Assembly (NCBI GenBank): GCA_949128115.1
Contig: OX421966.1
Location: forward strand, 63,547,416 to 63,611,415
DNA length: 64,000 bases
DNA from: Anaspis maculata
Taxonomy: Eukaryota > Arthropoda > Insecta > Coleoptera > Scraptiidae
Direction of reading: 5' to 3'
Position 1 is the first letter of the stretch; each line of letters begins with the position of its first letter. A program made the translations under genes and the position numbers. Below are positions 12,331-22,410 of the stretch, in pieces. The notes under the pieces are model-generated. The model saw nothing but the letters and a program-made list of their open reading frames with translations, made no database searches and was not told where the DNA came from.

Positions 12331-13202
12331 AATTGGGTTTTTAAACCTATACTTGGTGAAGGATGTTCAGATGAACAATTGGAACATAACTGTGAAATTT
12401 TGAATTTTGGACATACTTTTATTTTATCTCAATTTCTCCTATACATGTTTGAAATGGCTCCTAAACAACACAGTTCTGCTTTTCTTCCCACTGCACGGTG
12501 TATTCCGCGGCAGCACCTTGTTCACGGTTCAAGTTTTCACAACACATATCGTCGTTTCGAGTATTTTCAGTGGTTATGGTCAAGTAACAACCTTGTTCAA
12601 GTACCTTAAACAAAAGTAGAGATACACATTTATGGACAGAGTATAATGGTGTCTCAATTTTCTCCAACAACTCTTCACTGACCAGACACTACTCTCAGTG
12701 ACAGGCGTTTCGTTCATAAGAACAAGAACCCTACAAGTCGAGGCAGAAATTTCAAAACACGCGAAAAAACACATTTTCTCGAATTCATGTTACTTTTACA
12801 CAATCAATTGCTCACGCCTCTTGATAAACTTCATCTGACCAAGACACTATCGACGGACATGAATAAATTACTAAACTCGCAAAGCAAAAACCTGGCATCC
12901 GCCTAAAACAACGGAAAATCAACATCATGTATGAAACCCCCTTTCCACTTGCCCGGTGTCAATGGAACAAATTCGCTGGCTACTTTTCAACCAATGCTGT
13001 CACCCAGGCGACGGCTTGCCGGCGCCGGTGACAGCTAGTTCTGAGTAAGAAACAGCAAACAGCTGGATAGTGTAGGTTATATTTTGAAACCGGGGGTTCT
13101 TGACGCTATGCGGTTAGTTCGAGACTGCAAATAAGACGGCCGAAAGCGCGGAAAAAACTTGTGATGGCTCTCATATGGGCATGTGGCGGAGGAACTGTCG
13201 TC
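12331..13202. other. Non-coding DNA, nothing recognised
   Basis: Overlapping open frames at 12253-12774 fall partly in decayed satellite and show no domain. A GC-richer stretch near 13000-13050 has no recognised function. Confidence 0.4.
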
Positions 13203-13276
13203 TCCCCGATAGCTTAGTGGTCAGAGTATCCATCCGGCAAATGGAAGACGCGGGTTTCGAGTCCCGCTCAGGGCAG
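13203..13276 (+). tRNA. tRNA-like sequence (tRNA pseudogene or SINE head)
   Basis: A 74-nt stretch has a perfect A box (TAGCTTAGTGG, 13210-13220) and a B box with one inserted T (GGTTTCGAGTCC, 13253-13264). An anticodon stem TCCAT/ATGGA encloses the loop CCGGCAA. The loop lacks the invariant T33, the T-loop is one base too long, and the acceptor stem (TCCCCGA against TCAGGGC) has two mismatches. It is therefore probably a tRNA-derived SINE head or a pseudogene. The following bases to about 13345, ending in a short A run, could be the SINE body. Confidence 0.5.
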
Positions 13277-13345
13277 ACACTTTTTCTCCGTCACATCGCG
13301 CCATAGACTAATTGATTAGCATTCGAGCTCGTTCAAAAAAATTAT

Positions 13346-14509
13346 GTTGTCAATTTTGACCACTTTCTCACTCATTTCAAGGATTTTTTGTTCACGTGGG
13401 ACTATTTCGGCACAGCTAGCGATTGTTTCTGTTGATTTTTCAAGTCGCTCCCGGGAAGAAAACAAAAGCGCGATCATCCTGGAACCTGGAAGTCCGCGAC
13501 GGGTGAACCTTCACGGAGGAAAATCATTAATCATTAAAGGCCAGGAACATAACGGAATGCGACCGCGAGGGGCAAAAAGGGCACCTCCGGGGTCACCACA
13601 TATGCTGAAAACGTGTCGAAAACGGCCGTTTCCTCTACCGCACTTTGTTATTAAATTAAAGCGGCGGTCATGCATTAGCGCCGTAAATCATGTGAGTCCT
13701 GGCGGTGAACGTGGTACTTTGGATCCGAGAGGCTTCAATCAAATCATTAAAATTCTCACTTTTCCTGCTCGCAACCCATGTACCCATTATGCCGGCTGAT
13801 TCGGTGCTTGAATACCAAGGACAATATTAGACATTCAAATTACCATAAGCTGATGCCACACGTTTCACTGTATGCATCAAGAACGGTGCTGTATACCAAA
13901 CCTACACTAATTTTAATCATAGCTTGAAATGACCGAAAATAAATCGCTTATCCAAAAATCTCACTGCATTTGATGGTAGGTAGGTACATACATGATTATT
14001 TGGCTTATAAGTGAATGCTTGAAAACTTTTGATTCCACCCTGTATTCTAAATGTTGGTTTTTATCACAATCTGGTAATGGAGTTGATGTACCTGGAGCTT
14101 CAGCTCGACCATGAGCCTTGCAATTTGAAGATCGGTCAAAAAGGGAAAATATCATCACCAGACGATCAAAAATTCAGTTTGCTGATACCATCTTATTGTT
14201 CAATAAACGGTTAAGTTAAAAGTTGAATAAAAAATAATTCCAAGATATGAGGTTTACTTGCATGCCTCAGAGGTTGAAATCCAGAGAGATCTTGAAATAG
14301 GGGCATGTCACATTTTCAGGGAAAGTTGCAGTATTTTCTTCAACACCCTGTAGAAACTCAAGTTGGCATTTTAGAGCCTTGGGACTCATACTTTTTTTGT
14401 TCCTAGAGAATCAAGCTCTCAAATGCTTTGAACAGAATGGAAATCATTGAAGTCACTTAATTGGGAGTTTTCCTGTAGTGAAGAAAAGTGAAATTTTGGA
14501 GTGGGTTAT
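13346..14509. other. Non-coding DNA, nothing recognised
   Basis: The 151-codon frame at 13344-13799 has no recognisable domain. Isolated CACCCTGTA motifs near 14037 and 14344 resemble foldback ends but no element could be closed around them. Confidence 0.35.
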
Positions 14510-15180
14510 TAGGTATGTGCTACTCCTAGCCCCGGCGCCAGGGAGCAAAAATCAGCTCAATGAGGGAATAATTGTTTCCTGGCTGGAAACTAGCTTAAAA
14601 CGATCTGTGTGGCTTAGGTTTTGACATACTAATTTCCCCCCTTTCGGAAATGTCGGCGTCATGTCGCCATCATCAACAAGAAGTGCACCAGCGTGGTTTT
14701 TGCCGAATATCTTGATTTTGGGCCATCTGACAGCAAAGGATGTAAGAAGTCATTTTGAAACCAATGAAATTCCCTACGGAATGGTTTCAAAATGACCTTT
14801 CTGCGACCTATGGTTTTCAAGATAGAGCTTCTGGAAGCGAGAGGCATTGTCGTAAAAGCTCCATGGCCATTTGACTCGAAAAACTAAAAAGTCGATGTGA
14901 CAAAAAAATTTCAAAATGAGATTTCTCGAGAATCCTCCATGCTATAGTTGCTATGATGGTCTTAAACTCTTTCTCTTGAACCGTTAATTACGAATATAGA
15001 AAAGTCAAAAACGTCACATTGTACATATACACCGTGTACTGAGGGAATCAAATCAGATCAGAGAAATTTTACATATTTCTTCGATTTAGCCTATATGCGA
15101 CACTCTAAGCACCTAACACGAGTCCAATATCAATTTGGATTTGCTCTATAAGTTTCACTTAATACACTAGAGAAGTGGAT
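14510..15180 (+). repeat. Left arm of the inverted repeat around the R2-like element
   Basis: This arm is the reverse complement of 18137-18800. Matched blocks include GGCGCCAGGGA (14534), AAACTAGCTTAAAACGATCT (about 14586), AATGTCGGCGTCATGTCGCC (14648), ACCACGCTGGTGCACTTC (inverse, about 14678), and the inner block TTTCACTTAATACACTAG (15151). An internal ATACACCGTGTAC is the counterpart of GTACACCCTGTATAT in the right arm. Similarity is high with small indels. It ends where the reverse-transcriptase frame opens. Confidence 0.88.
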
Positions 15181-15183
15181 TAG

Positions 15184-16869
15184 AAAAAGAAGGAACTGAC
15201 ATCACAGAACGCGAGATATAAAGAATGCAGCAATCCAGAGCGGAAGACGAAGGCAGACCGAAGAAAGCGAAGAGAGAAGTATGACTATGAATTGATTCAG
15301 TTCGAGTTTTACAACAGAAGACGAAAAGCGGTGCGACGGATTCTGGATGGAGAGAAGAAGGGGTGTACCTTGAGTCTGGATGAAATTTACGAGGAGTTTT
15401 CGGAGAGGTTTACGAGGTCTAATACCCACGTTCGTCGATCTTACAACCAAGACCTGAAAAACGTCGACGTAACTGACAAAGATGTCAACTATGACGTTGA
15501 AATCACTCAAGAGGAAATCTTATCAACGATAAAATCAATACGAGTGGATACAGCACCTGGCCCTGACAGAGTGTTGATGCGGGTTTTGAAATATGGGAAG
15601 ACGGCGGAGGTACTAGCAGATATTGCGACTTATATATCTAGTACTGGATTTGTCCCTGACTGTTTCCACCTAGCTAGAACTGTGCTGATAGACAAAGGGG
15701 GTGATCCCTTTAAAGTATCTAACTGGCGGCCTATCACTATATGTTCGGTATTACGTAGAATTTTGGAAAAAATAATCGACAAAAGACTTAGAAATTATAT
15801 ACTGTTCAATCCAAATCAAAGAGGTTTCGTAAGAACACCTGGCACTCACATAAATACCTCAATAATTCATTCGATTTTAAAAACAGCTAAAATAGAAAAA
15901 AGGGACTGCTGCCTACTTTACCTAGACATTGAAAAAGCATACGACAATATCGGTCATGATCATCTAGAAAAAACGCTTGAAGAGTTACCCATACCAACGG
16001 CTCTAAAAAATTTAATCTTCAACTTACAGGAAAGAAATGTAACCCAAATTGAAACATCTAAAGGGAAAACAAAGAAAATTTTATTCAAACGAGGTGTAAT
16101 GCAAGGCTCACCTCTATCACCGGCTCTGTACAATCTTTGTATCAATCATATTCTGGACGAATTGTCAGAAGAATCAATTTCAAATCAACTGGGATTCAAA
16201 ATCAACACTCATACACCACCTGTGAGCATTCTTGGGTTTGCCGACGATACAGTTTTAATCGGCAAATCAAAATTATCAGCAATGAATTTATATGAAACCA
16301 CACTTCATTTGTTTCAAGAAATCGGATTGAATTTGAACATAAACAAAACCAAAATAATAAATGTGGTGAACGGACAATTAATCCAAGAGGACATAACTGT
16401 GAATGGTACCATCATAAAATCTATAAGTGAAGACGAAACAATAAAATACTTGGGCGTCAAATTCAACGACGAAATCGATTTTGACAAGACCGAAGTAATG
16501 AAGAAACTGGGAACAAAACTTGAAACAGTTGTCTCCAATCCCCACCTGAAAGATGACCAGAAAGTAACCATTCTGAACACCTATATTTGGCCTACTATGA
16601 CTTATCAATTCCAAACAGCACCTCTACCAAAACTTGGAAATCAATTTCTCAACGATGTTGATAAAATGATTAGATCTTCCTTAAAGCAAATCCTAGACCT
16701 ACCCCATGACATACCAAACAACATGCTATATTCAGCGAGAAACCGGAAGGGACTTCAACTATTTAAAGCGAGCTGGGAAGCCTATCTCCAACACATGAAC
16801 ATCTGTTGCCGCCTAGAGAAATATAGTGATGACATTATACGTAAGTTATACAAGACAACTGCTGGATGA
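15184..16869 (+). pseudogene. R2-like non-LTR retrotransposon: reverse transcriptase ORF (5'-truncated)
   Basis: This frame is open from 15184 without an early ATG. The family's N-terminal DNA-binding fingers are missing, so the copy is 5'-truncated. Visible reverse-transcriptase blocks, by approximate residue, are: APGPDRVLMRVLK (~132), SNWRPITICSVL (~178), YLDIEKAYDN (motif A, ~245), MQGSPLSPALYN (~305), LGFADDTVLIGKS (catalytic FADD, ~350), NLNINKTKI (~383) and IKYLGVKF (~420). All catalytic aspartates are intact. The frame stops at 16867-16869 after KLYKTTAG, while the family's C-terminal half continues in the next frame. One frameshift therefore breaks an otherwise good polyprotein. It would act by target-primed reverse transcription in the nucleus. 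It lies exactly between two inverted arms. Confidence 0.92.
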
Positions 16870-17683
16870 GAAGAAAATGTGCCTGTCGAAACTCAACATT
16901 ACAGATGAAAAATTTCTAAATTCTCCAGTAAAAGATCTCAGGTTTTTCCTGACAGAGAGGGAGTTCGAGGAATGGGCAGCATTGCCATATAAGGGAAGAG
17001 GTGTGATTCTTTTCAGAGAATACCCCCAAGCAAATAATCTTTTCAATGAAAACGGGGGTCTAACTCTCTCAGAACGAAAAGATGCCATCAAAATTATTGG
17101 TGATGTTGCTCCTGTAAGAGCTCTTCCGGGTAGGTCCAAGGATGGCACCCAGTGTCGACACTGCTCCGACGCTGAGAATTTCGTTCGTGAAACACTGCCT
17201 CATGTCCTTGGATCCTGCCCATTTGGAGAGCTCTTGCGGAATCAACGTCACCATACTATCCGCACAATGATAGCAGATGCTCTGAGAGAGTTAGACCTCA
17301 CAGTCTACGAGGAGGTGGTAGGCTCTGCAGATCTCGGCAGCATTAGAAGAGTGGATATCCTTGCCATTGATTCAAAGAAGAGGGTCGGTTGGATTATAGA
17401 TCCAACCATCAGATTCGAACTAAACGAACAGCAACCGATGGAAGTCAACATCGAAAAACAAAGAATCTATAATCCAACTATCCCATTCTTCAAAGAAAAA
17501 TATGGGCTCAAGGACATCAAAGTTCTCGGATTATTGGTCGGAGCTCGTGGAGCAATCACCTCTATATTCAAAGATTTTTGTTCGAAATTCGGCATTCCTT
17601 CAAATTTTTGTAAGTCAATTTCAGCAGTTGCTATCAAGAAATCTATATACATATTGAGAAACCATTTATACAAATTGACCTAG
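16826..17683 (+). pseudogene. R2-like element: zinc knuckle and restriction-like endonuclease
   Basis: This is the C-terminal half of the same polyprotein, shifted by one frame from the reverse transcriptase. At about residue 110 it has a Cys/His knuckle, CRHC then HVLGSC, spaced C-x2-C-x12-H-x4-C. The restriction-like endonuclease core follows: RRVDILAID (~174), GWIIDPTIRFE (~188), EKQRIYNPTIPFF (~210) and LGLLVGARG (~233). The family usually has PD before the first catalytic Asp; here it is VD, with the Asp kept. R2-like elements use this nuclease to nick specific target sites. The frame stays open for about 280 codons, so the copy is fairly young or recently active despite the frameshift. 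Confidence 0.9.
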
Positions 17684-17846
17684 ATCGTTTCACCGAACTT
17701 TTTTATCTTGTTTACCATGTTATTTAATACTTTTTATTGTATCCCTAGTTTATTTTATTGTTGTACGGTATTCTTTGTTTAAAAGCAGCCCGAATTGTTG
17801 GGAAGATGTCATTTATATTTTTACAATAAATGTCTATATATATACT
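17684..17846 (+). other. 3' untranslated tail of the R2-like element
   Basis: This AT-rich tail contains AGCAGCCCGAATTGTTGGGA, a possible small hairpin, and an AATAAA near 17824. It ends in an alternating TA run just before the hairpin element at 17847. It is inferred as the 3' UTR from its position; no poly(A) tail or target duplication was found. Confidence 0.5.
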
Positions 17847-18136
17847 CACAGCTTTACTGTAAAATGTTTTTAAGGCCTTCTGAAATCATCAAAATATTAA
17901 AAATTTACAGTACCAAGGAATGTATATAACAGTATATTATATACCAAGGGACCAAAGTGAATTTTTAATTTGGGGATTTGGACCCTAAGGGCCCTCGAGC
18001 AACAAACTTCACTCAAGCGATCAAAAATTCACTTTGGTTCCTTGGTATATAATATACTGTTACATACATTTCTTGCTACTGTAAACTTTGATGATTTCAG
18101 AGGGCCTTCAAAATATTTTACAGGAAGGCTGTGAGC
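17847..18136. mobile_element. ~290-bp hairpin MITE
   Basis: The ends are inverse: CACAGCTTTACTGTAAAAT (17849) and ATTTTACAGGAAGGCTGTG (near 18114). Inside, CTTTGGTTCCTTGGTATATA (about 18031) pairs with TATATACCAAGGGACCAAAG (about 17938). The loop is about 40 bp. It lies between the LINE tail and the right arm of the outer palindrome. Confidence 0.85.
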
Positions 18137-18800
18137 TGACCACTTCTTAGGTGTATCAAGTGAAGTTTACATAGCAATGCATATTGATATTGGACTCGTG
18201 ATAAGTGCTTAGAGTTTCGCATAGGCTAAATCGAAGAAATATGTCAAATTTCTTTGTTCTGATTTGATTCCCGTAGTACACCCTGTATATGTACAATGTG
18301 ACGTTTTTGACTGTTCAATATTCGTAATCTACGGTTCAAGAGGAAGAGTTTGAGGCTATCACCGCAACTATAGCGTAAAGAATTCTTGAGTAATCTCATT
18401 TTGAAATTTTTTGTCACATCGACATTTTAGTTTTTCGAGTCAAGTGGCCATGGAACTTTCACGACAATGACTCTCGCTTCCAGAAGCTCTATCTTAAAGA
18501 CCATAGGTCGCGAAAAATTGATTGAAAACCCAAACTGTAGGGAATTTTATAGGCTTCAAAATGACTCCCTACATCTTTTGCTGTCAGATGACCCAAAATT
18601 AAGATATTCGGCAAAAACCACGCTGGTGCACTTCTTGTTGATGATGGCGACATGACGCCGACATTTCCGAAAGGGGGGGAAACAAGTATGTCATAACCTA
18701 AGCTACACAGATCGTTTTAAGCTAGTTTCCAGCCAGGAAATAATTCTTTCCTTATTGTTTTCCCTGGCGCCTGGGCTATCCTACGAGTATTATGGTCCTA
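18137..18800 (-). repeat. Right arm of the inverted repeat around the R2-like element
   Basis: This is the reverse complement of the left arm 14510-15180, from CTGACCACTTCTTAGG (inner end) to CCCTGGCGCCTGGGC (outer end, about 18763). It carries GTACACCCTGTATATG near 18278, an intact CACCCTGTATA block that is damaged in the left arm. It may be the second arm of one foldback element or an independent, opposed copy of a ~670-bp element. Confidence 0.88.
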
Positions 18801-18988
18801 GTTACGATCTTGTCAGCTCTTTGTTAAGCAGTTTCAACTGATTATGCTATTGGCTTCAGCTGCTTAAGAACCGACTCGACTCGCGACTCGACTTTCTGGA
18901 ATTCAGCTCATTTCATTTGAATTAGCTTGGTGCATTCCTCAAAATCAGTTAGCTATTGAGTCAAACAAGAACCGACGCCCAATCAAAC

Positions 18989-18994
18989 TTTATT
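18989..18994 (-). terminator. Poly(A) signal AATAAA for the coiled-coil gene
   Basis: AATAAA on the minus strand lies 35 bp downstream of the stop codon at 19029. This fits a very short 3' UTR for the gene at 19029-19502. Confidence 0.7.
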
Positions 18995-19028
18995 GCAAGG
19001 CAAACATTCTCCATGTGCGTTGGTTCAA

Positions 19029-19502
19029 CTACTTGACGGCTTCCATCATGTTCTCGAGCTTGTCGCCCTGGAAGACCTTTTCCGCGTTGAAGTCCTCCTG
19101 GATCTTGACCTGCAGCTTCCTCAGGTGCTCGATCTTCCTCTGCAGCTCGTCGCACTCGTTCTCCGTCCCCACGATGTCCGCCTTCAGCTTGACGAAGGTG
19201 CTCTTGTACGCCTCCAGCTGGTGCAAGTTGTCCTGTTTGAGCTGCATCTTGACCTTGTTGTCCTCCAGCTCCTTGAACTTGTCCTTGAGCTTGCCCTTGA
19301 GCGTGAACAGCTGCTGCGTGAGCTCCTGGGGCGAGGCTATCACCTCGCCGTAGTACGTCACGACCGGCAGGACGGAGGAGCGCTTGTCGTTGCCGTAGAT
19401 CTTCTTGAAGGTCTTGAAGTCGCCGGCCGAGACGAGCAGGAAGCAGACGATCAGGACGGACACGGCGACCACTATGGACAACCCGTACAGGAGAAATGAC
19501 AT
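19029..19502 (-). CDS. Single-pass membrane coiled-coil protein, 157 aa, unrecognised
   Basis: This is a GC-rich uninterrupted frame, very different in composition from its AT-rich surroundings, as expected of a conserved host gene. The start ATG follows GTCAAA, a good insect start context. Residues about 4-26 (LLYGLSIVVAVSVLIVCFLL) form one hydrophobic segment, either a signal anchor or a signal peptide. Residues about 60-150 are heptad-rich and charged (KLKDKFKELEDNKVKM, ELQRKIEHLRKLQVKI) and predict a long coiled coil. There is no catalytic motif and I do not recognise the family. A membrane-tethered coiled coil suggests a structural, tethering or adaptor role, but that is inference. Its start lies about 106 bp from a calpain exon on the other strand, so either the two genes are head-to-head or this one sits inside the calpain's first intron. 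Confidence 0.82.
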   Translation of the reverse strand: MSFLLYGLSIVVAVSVLIVCFLLVSAGDFKTFKKIYGNDKRSSVLPVVTYYGEVIASPQELTQQLFTLKGKLKDKFKELEDNKVKMQLKQDNLHQLEAYKSTFVKLKADIVGTENECDELQRKIEHLRKLQVKIQEDFNAEKVFQGDKLENMMEAVK

Positions 19503-19608
19503 TTTGACGTTTCGAATTTTTTCTGTTTCGGTTTTTTTTTTCGAATGCCAGTTTGATGCCAGCCATCGTGACGAAGTCAGTGTTCTTGATGTGGACGTTT
19601 TGTTTCAG

Positions 19609-19777
19609 ATATTGCACGACTGAGAGGCAGCGGCATGCCACGAACTACCAGGCGATACGGAGGACGTGCAGGGAAAGAGGGGTGCTGTTCGACGATCCGG
19701 ATTTTCCGGCGGGGCCGAGGGCGCTTTTCCACCACAAAAAGCCGCCGCTGCATCCGATTGTGTGGATGAGGCCTCAT
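19609..19777 (+). CDS. CalpC: Calpain-C-like protein, N-terminal exon
   Basis: The translation contains CRERGVLFDDPDFPAG, ALFHHKKPPLHPIVWMRPH, the block that precedes the protease core in calpains (canonical form LF.DP.FPA ... W.RP.EI). A donor GTGAGT follows at 19778 after a complete codon (phase 0). A candidate acceptor TTTTGTTTCAG ends at 19608. The same frame is also open back to an ATG at 19556, so this could instead be the first coding exon; I prefer the acceptor because the gene on the other strand starts only 106 bp away. The exon joins in frame to 34251-34444. Calpains are cytosolic Ca-dependent Cys proteases, but this one lacks catalytic residues in the next exon. Confidence 0.85.
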
Positions 19778-20179
19778 GTGAGTAAAAATTGCCCAAGAAC
19801 CGTTTGAAATTCAACACTCTTCAAGTCACTCAGTATTAGTGAGGTCATTATAATTATATGAGACCGCTTTTTTCTTGGCCTCTGAGTTGAATTCATCATC
19901 ACTGCCGAGATGAAAAGATCATTTTTCAACAAGGAGTTTTGGTTCCAGCCCTGGCTTGGTCGTATGGTATTGGCTGATCTTTGATCTTTCCCTAGACCAA
20001 AACTTCTCTTCACCTCAAATGCAGATTATTTTGCTATTATTGTACTATTGAAGGGAAAATTCATCACGACAAAAGCTTACTCTCGTTTGGGGCATAAGAA
20101 ATTATCGGTGAGAAAACCAAATTTCACCTGCATGTTATTAAGGGTGAACCTAGTCATTGATGTACTGTACCTGTACTGT

Positions 20180-20585
20180 ACCTGTACCTGATGTATTGTC
20201 AGTCCTGTAATGGACTGTACGCGGAAGTGATCGACGACGATGGAGTAATCTGTTGTGAAGGAAGGAGTGGAGGGAATGACGTGGAAGGCATTGCCGTTTC
20301 GAATGACCCCAGCGACCTTGGACTGGGCTTGGTTGTTGACAGTGATGGATCCATGAAGCAGCGACGGGATGTCGGCACTCTGGAGCTTGAGAATGGATAC
20401 TTGAACTCGATTAATTAGCATAAGGACTATATAATCAAGCAACTCCATGAACAAGTACAGTTATTGAGAGGTATGAATAATAGCTTTGTACCGAATACCG
20501 AAGTGAAAACAAACGAGAAAATAGAGGAAACACAGGGAAAATCAGAGAGAGTGGGAACCCCGCATTGGCAGTCTATATGGACTAG
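20180..20585 (+). mobile_element. LINE A: ORF1 remnant, first part
   Basis: The frame reads YCQSCNGLYAEV..GVICCEG, a Cys-rich finger like those starting insect CR1-type ORF1 proteins. After a stop at about 20418 it reads HKDYIIKQLHEQVQLLRGMN, a leucine-zipper-like segment typical of the same ORF1. It is on the plus strand, as is the calpain. A SINE interrupts it at about 20590. It is dead (stop in frame). Confidence 0.6.
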
Positions 20586-20589
20586 TCGC

Positions 20590-20777
20590 ATTGGAGCGGC
20601 GGTAGCCGAGTGGTACAGGTGATGGCAAGCCAAACCATTCGCGCTGCCCTGTGTGGGTTCGAATCCTACTTCATCCATGGATATTTTGTGCTGTCCCCGA
20701 GGTTGCATGGTAGAGCAGCTTTATAGCTGAATGCCGCCTCGTAAAATAAGACAATTAAATAAATAAATAAATAAATA
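20590..20777 (+). mobile_element. tRNA-derived SINE
   Basis: The head has an RNA polymerase III A box TAGCCGAGTGG and a perfect B box GGTTCGAATCC. The body ends with GTAGAGCAGCTTTATAGCTG and AATGCCGCC, then a tail of AAAT repeats (about 20752-20777). The stem-loop AGAGCAGC..GCTGAA resembles the LINE tail at 57300-57460, suggesting mobilisation by that LINE. It is inserted inside LINE A's ORF1. No target duplication is clear. Confidence 0.8.
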
Positions 20778-20778
20778 T

Positions 20779-21160
20779 ATGCTAAAGGTGAGAATAAGAA
20801 GCAACGACCCAGCCCGCCGGAGGCTTCCGGTGCTTCTTACAAGTCTTATAACAAAACAAAGCACTCAAAAGTCAACTGACAACGCCCAAGGCAGGAGAAG
20901 GAATGGGAAAGGCGCAGTTCACTTGAGCGACAACGACACAGACTGGAAAACTGTTGAGCATAAAAAATCCACACACAAAAGGAAGACAATAACTCCAAGT
21001 GAGCCTGCTGTCCTCGGAACCTCGGATGACACAACGCTTCTCAAAACTGCTCCAAGAAAAGCATTTATATATCTGTCTCGACTGGTACTGGGCACTGCCA
21101 GTGAGGACATCCGGAAGGTCATCTCTAAAAAAGCTCTTCGCTCTTACCTACTAATTGCAA
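20779..21160 (+). mobile_element. LINE A: ORF1 remnant, second part
   Basis: This frame continues ORF1 after the SINE. A basic, low-complexity stretch (DTDWKTVEHKKSTHKRKT) is followed by KAFIYLSRLVLGTASEDIRK, which matches the 'ylsRL.p.ts.edi' segment of CR1-type ORF1 proteins. The frame ends at 21172-21174, and reverse-transcriptase sequence starts at once in another frame. The C-terminal ORF1, the endonuclease and the first part of the reverse transcriptase are therefore deleted. Confidence 0.6.
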
Positions 21161-21708
21161 AATCTTTGAAATGACGATTGAAGAAAGACTACTGGATTAT
21201 TTCGGGAGAGGAGGTCTCTTGACTGACAGGCAACACAGATACCGGAATGGTAAATCTACGACAAAAGCGGCACTAGGTGTATTGCATAACATCATGGAGG
21301 CATATGACAAAAGTGAAGAACTGCAAATGTCATTATATGGCCTGAGAAAAGCGTTTGATACGGTTAATCATGACATCTCACTCAGGAAACTGGGGTATTA
21401 CGGAGTCAGAGGCTTGCCTTTGATGCTTATAAAATCCCACCTTGAGGACAGAGAATAGGTTGTGACATGGCGGGATTTACTGTCAGCACCGCAGACTGTT
21501 CTGTTTGGTGTTCCCCAAGGATCGGTGCTTGGGCCGATTTTGTTCATCATAATATCTAAACGACTTGCCTTCCAGCATTCCGACAGCGACGCAAGTGAGC
21601 CTTTATGCGGATGATACAACCGTAATTATCACCAACAAAGATCAAGAAAAATTGCAGGTGGAGGCCGGGATTTTGGCGGAGAATATCCAGAGATGGTTTG
21701 ACACCAGG
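21161..21708 (+). mobile_element. LINE A: reverse-transcriptase remnant
   Basis: MTIEERLLDYFGRGGLLTDRQHRYRNGKSTTKAALGVL... is the finger region. LRKAFDTVNHD corresponds to motif A, with the usual Asp of 'DlskAFD' lost (YGLRKAFD). The next frame gives LFGVPQGSVLGPILF (21500) and LYADDTTVIIT (21602), with the catalytic YADD intact. The sequence ends at ENIQRWFDTR (about 21705), where an LTR-type element interrupts it. It resumes at 23518. At least two frameshifts are present. Confidence 0.85.
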
Positions 21709-22410
21709 GATGGGGGGTGTTGATTAAAATAAAATATAAACGAAACTGGTAACACAATAAAAATAATCAAGGACATTTCCAAGATATTAAATGATATAAA
21801 AATGCCACCAATTGTAAAACTGGGGGTGGTTGATGCTCAAAATGAGCTAAACAATTTAAACACAATAAAATAGGTATAAATGATAATAAGTATTTCAAGT
21901 TCCTGTACCTTATTTACTGCTTGGGGGAACTATAGCAGGTCGATGACCCTGTATGGTCGTTCAGAATAGGGGGTGCTTAAACCTAAGGGTAGTAAAGTGA
22001 TCTGCCACCATTGACCCAGTTATTTTATATGGAGAGGCAGATCCATGAAGGGAAGGGAACAGGCCATCTGGGTACATCTTAAAGTTTTAATCCTTGGATG
22101 GGGTAGCGTGCATTTAAGCTTATCTATTTCTGGCTTTAACTCTTCGGAGATGACGTTTAGATGAGTCGGGCAGACGAGGCATTTGAATCGAGTAGAAACC
22201 TCCAGCTTTTCACCTGGTTCCGTGTGAAGGGTGGTCAGGTGAACAAGAGATTTTCAAAACAAACATTATATTAAATTCAAATAAGCAAAATCAATTAGTA
22301 CAATAATGCATAGGTTCACTATCACAAACCAGTATTGAAAGTATTCTAAATAGTAGCCACCTCGTGGCATGGCAATAACAATAATTAATTTAAGTAAACA
22401 AATTCAAAAC

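Noticed and set aside
13203..13276. Functional tRNA-Ala(GGC) gene
   Set aside because: The A box is perfect but T33 is missing, the T-loop has an extra base and the acceptor stem has two mismatches; kept only as tRNA-like.
13344..13799. 151-codon ATG-initiated frame
   Set aside because: No domain, no splice or poly(A) context, and composition like the surrounding non-coding DNA.
18993..19499. Plus-strand 168-codon Leu/Val-rich frame
   Set aside because: Antisense shadow of the coiled-coil gene; Leu richness is the complement of its Lys/Gln/Glu codons.
19556..19608. ATG at 19556 as the definite calpain start
   Set aside because: The frame is open, but a TTTTGTTTCAG acceptor follows and the opposite-strand gene starts 54 bp away, leaving no room for separate leaders; left undecided.
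18961..19641. 226-codon minus-strand frame rich in Arg, Gln and Gly over the coiled-coil gene
   Set aside because: It is the shifted-frame shadow of the GC-rich 157-aa gene; composition is unprotein-like and the alternative frame has a membrane segment, heptads and a good start context.
20427..20708. Minus-strand protein with VGFEPTQGSA
   Set aside because: It is the reverse reading of the SINE's tRNA-derived head, a well-known source of spurious protein predictions.
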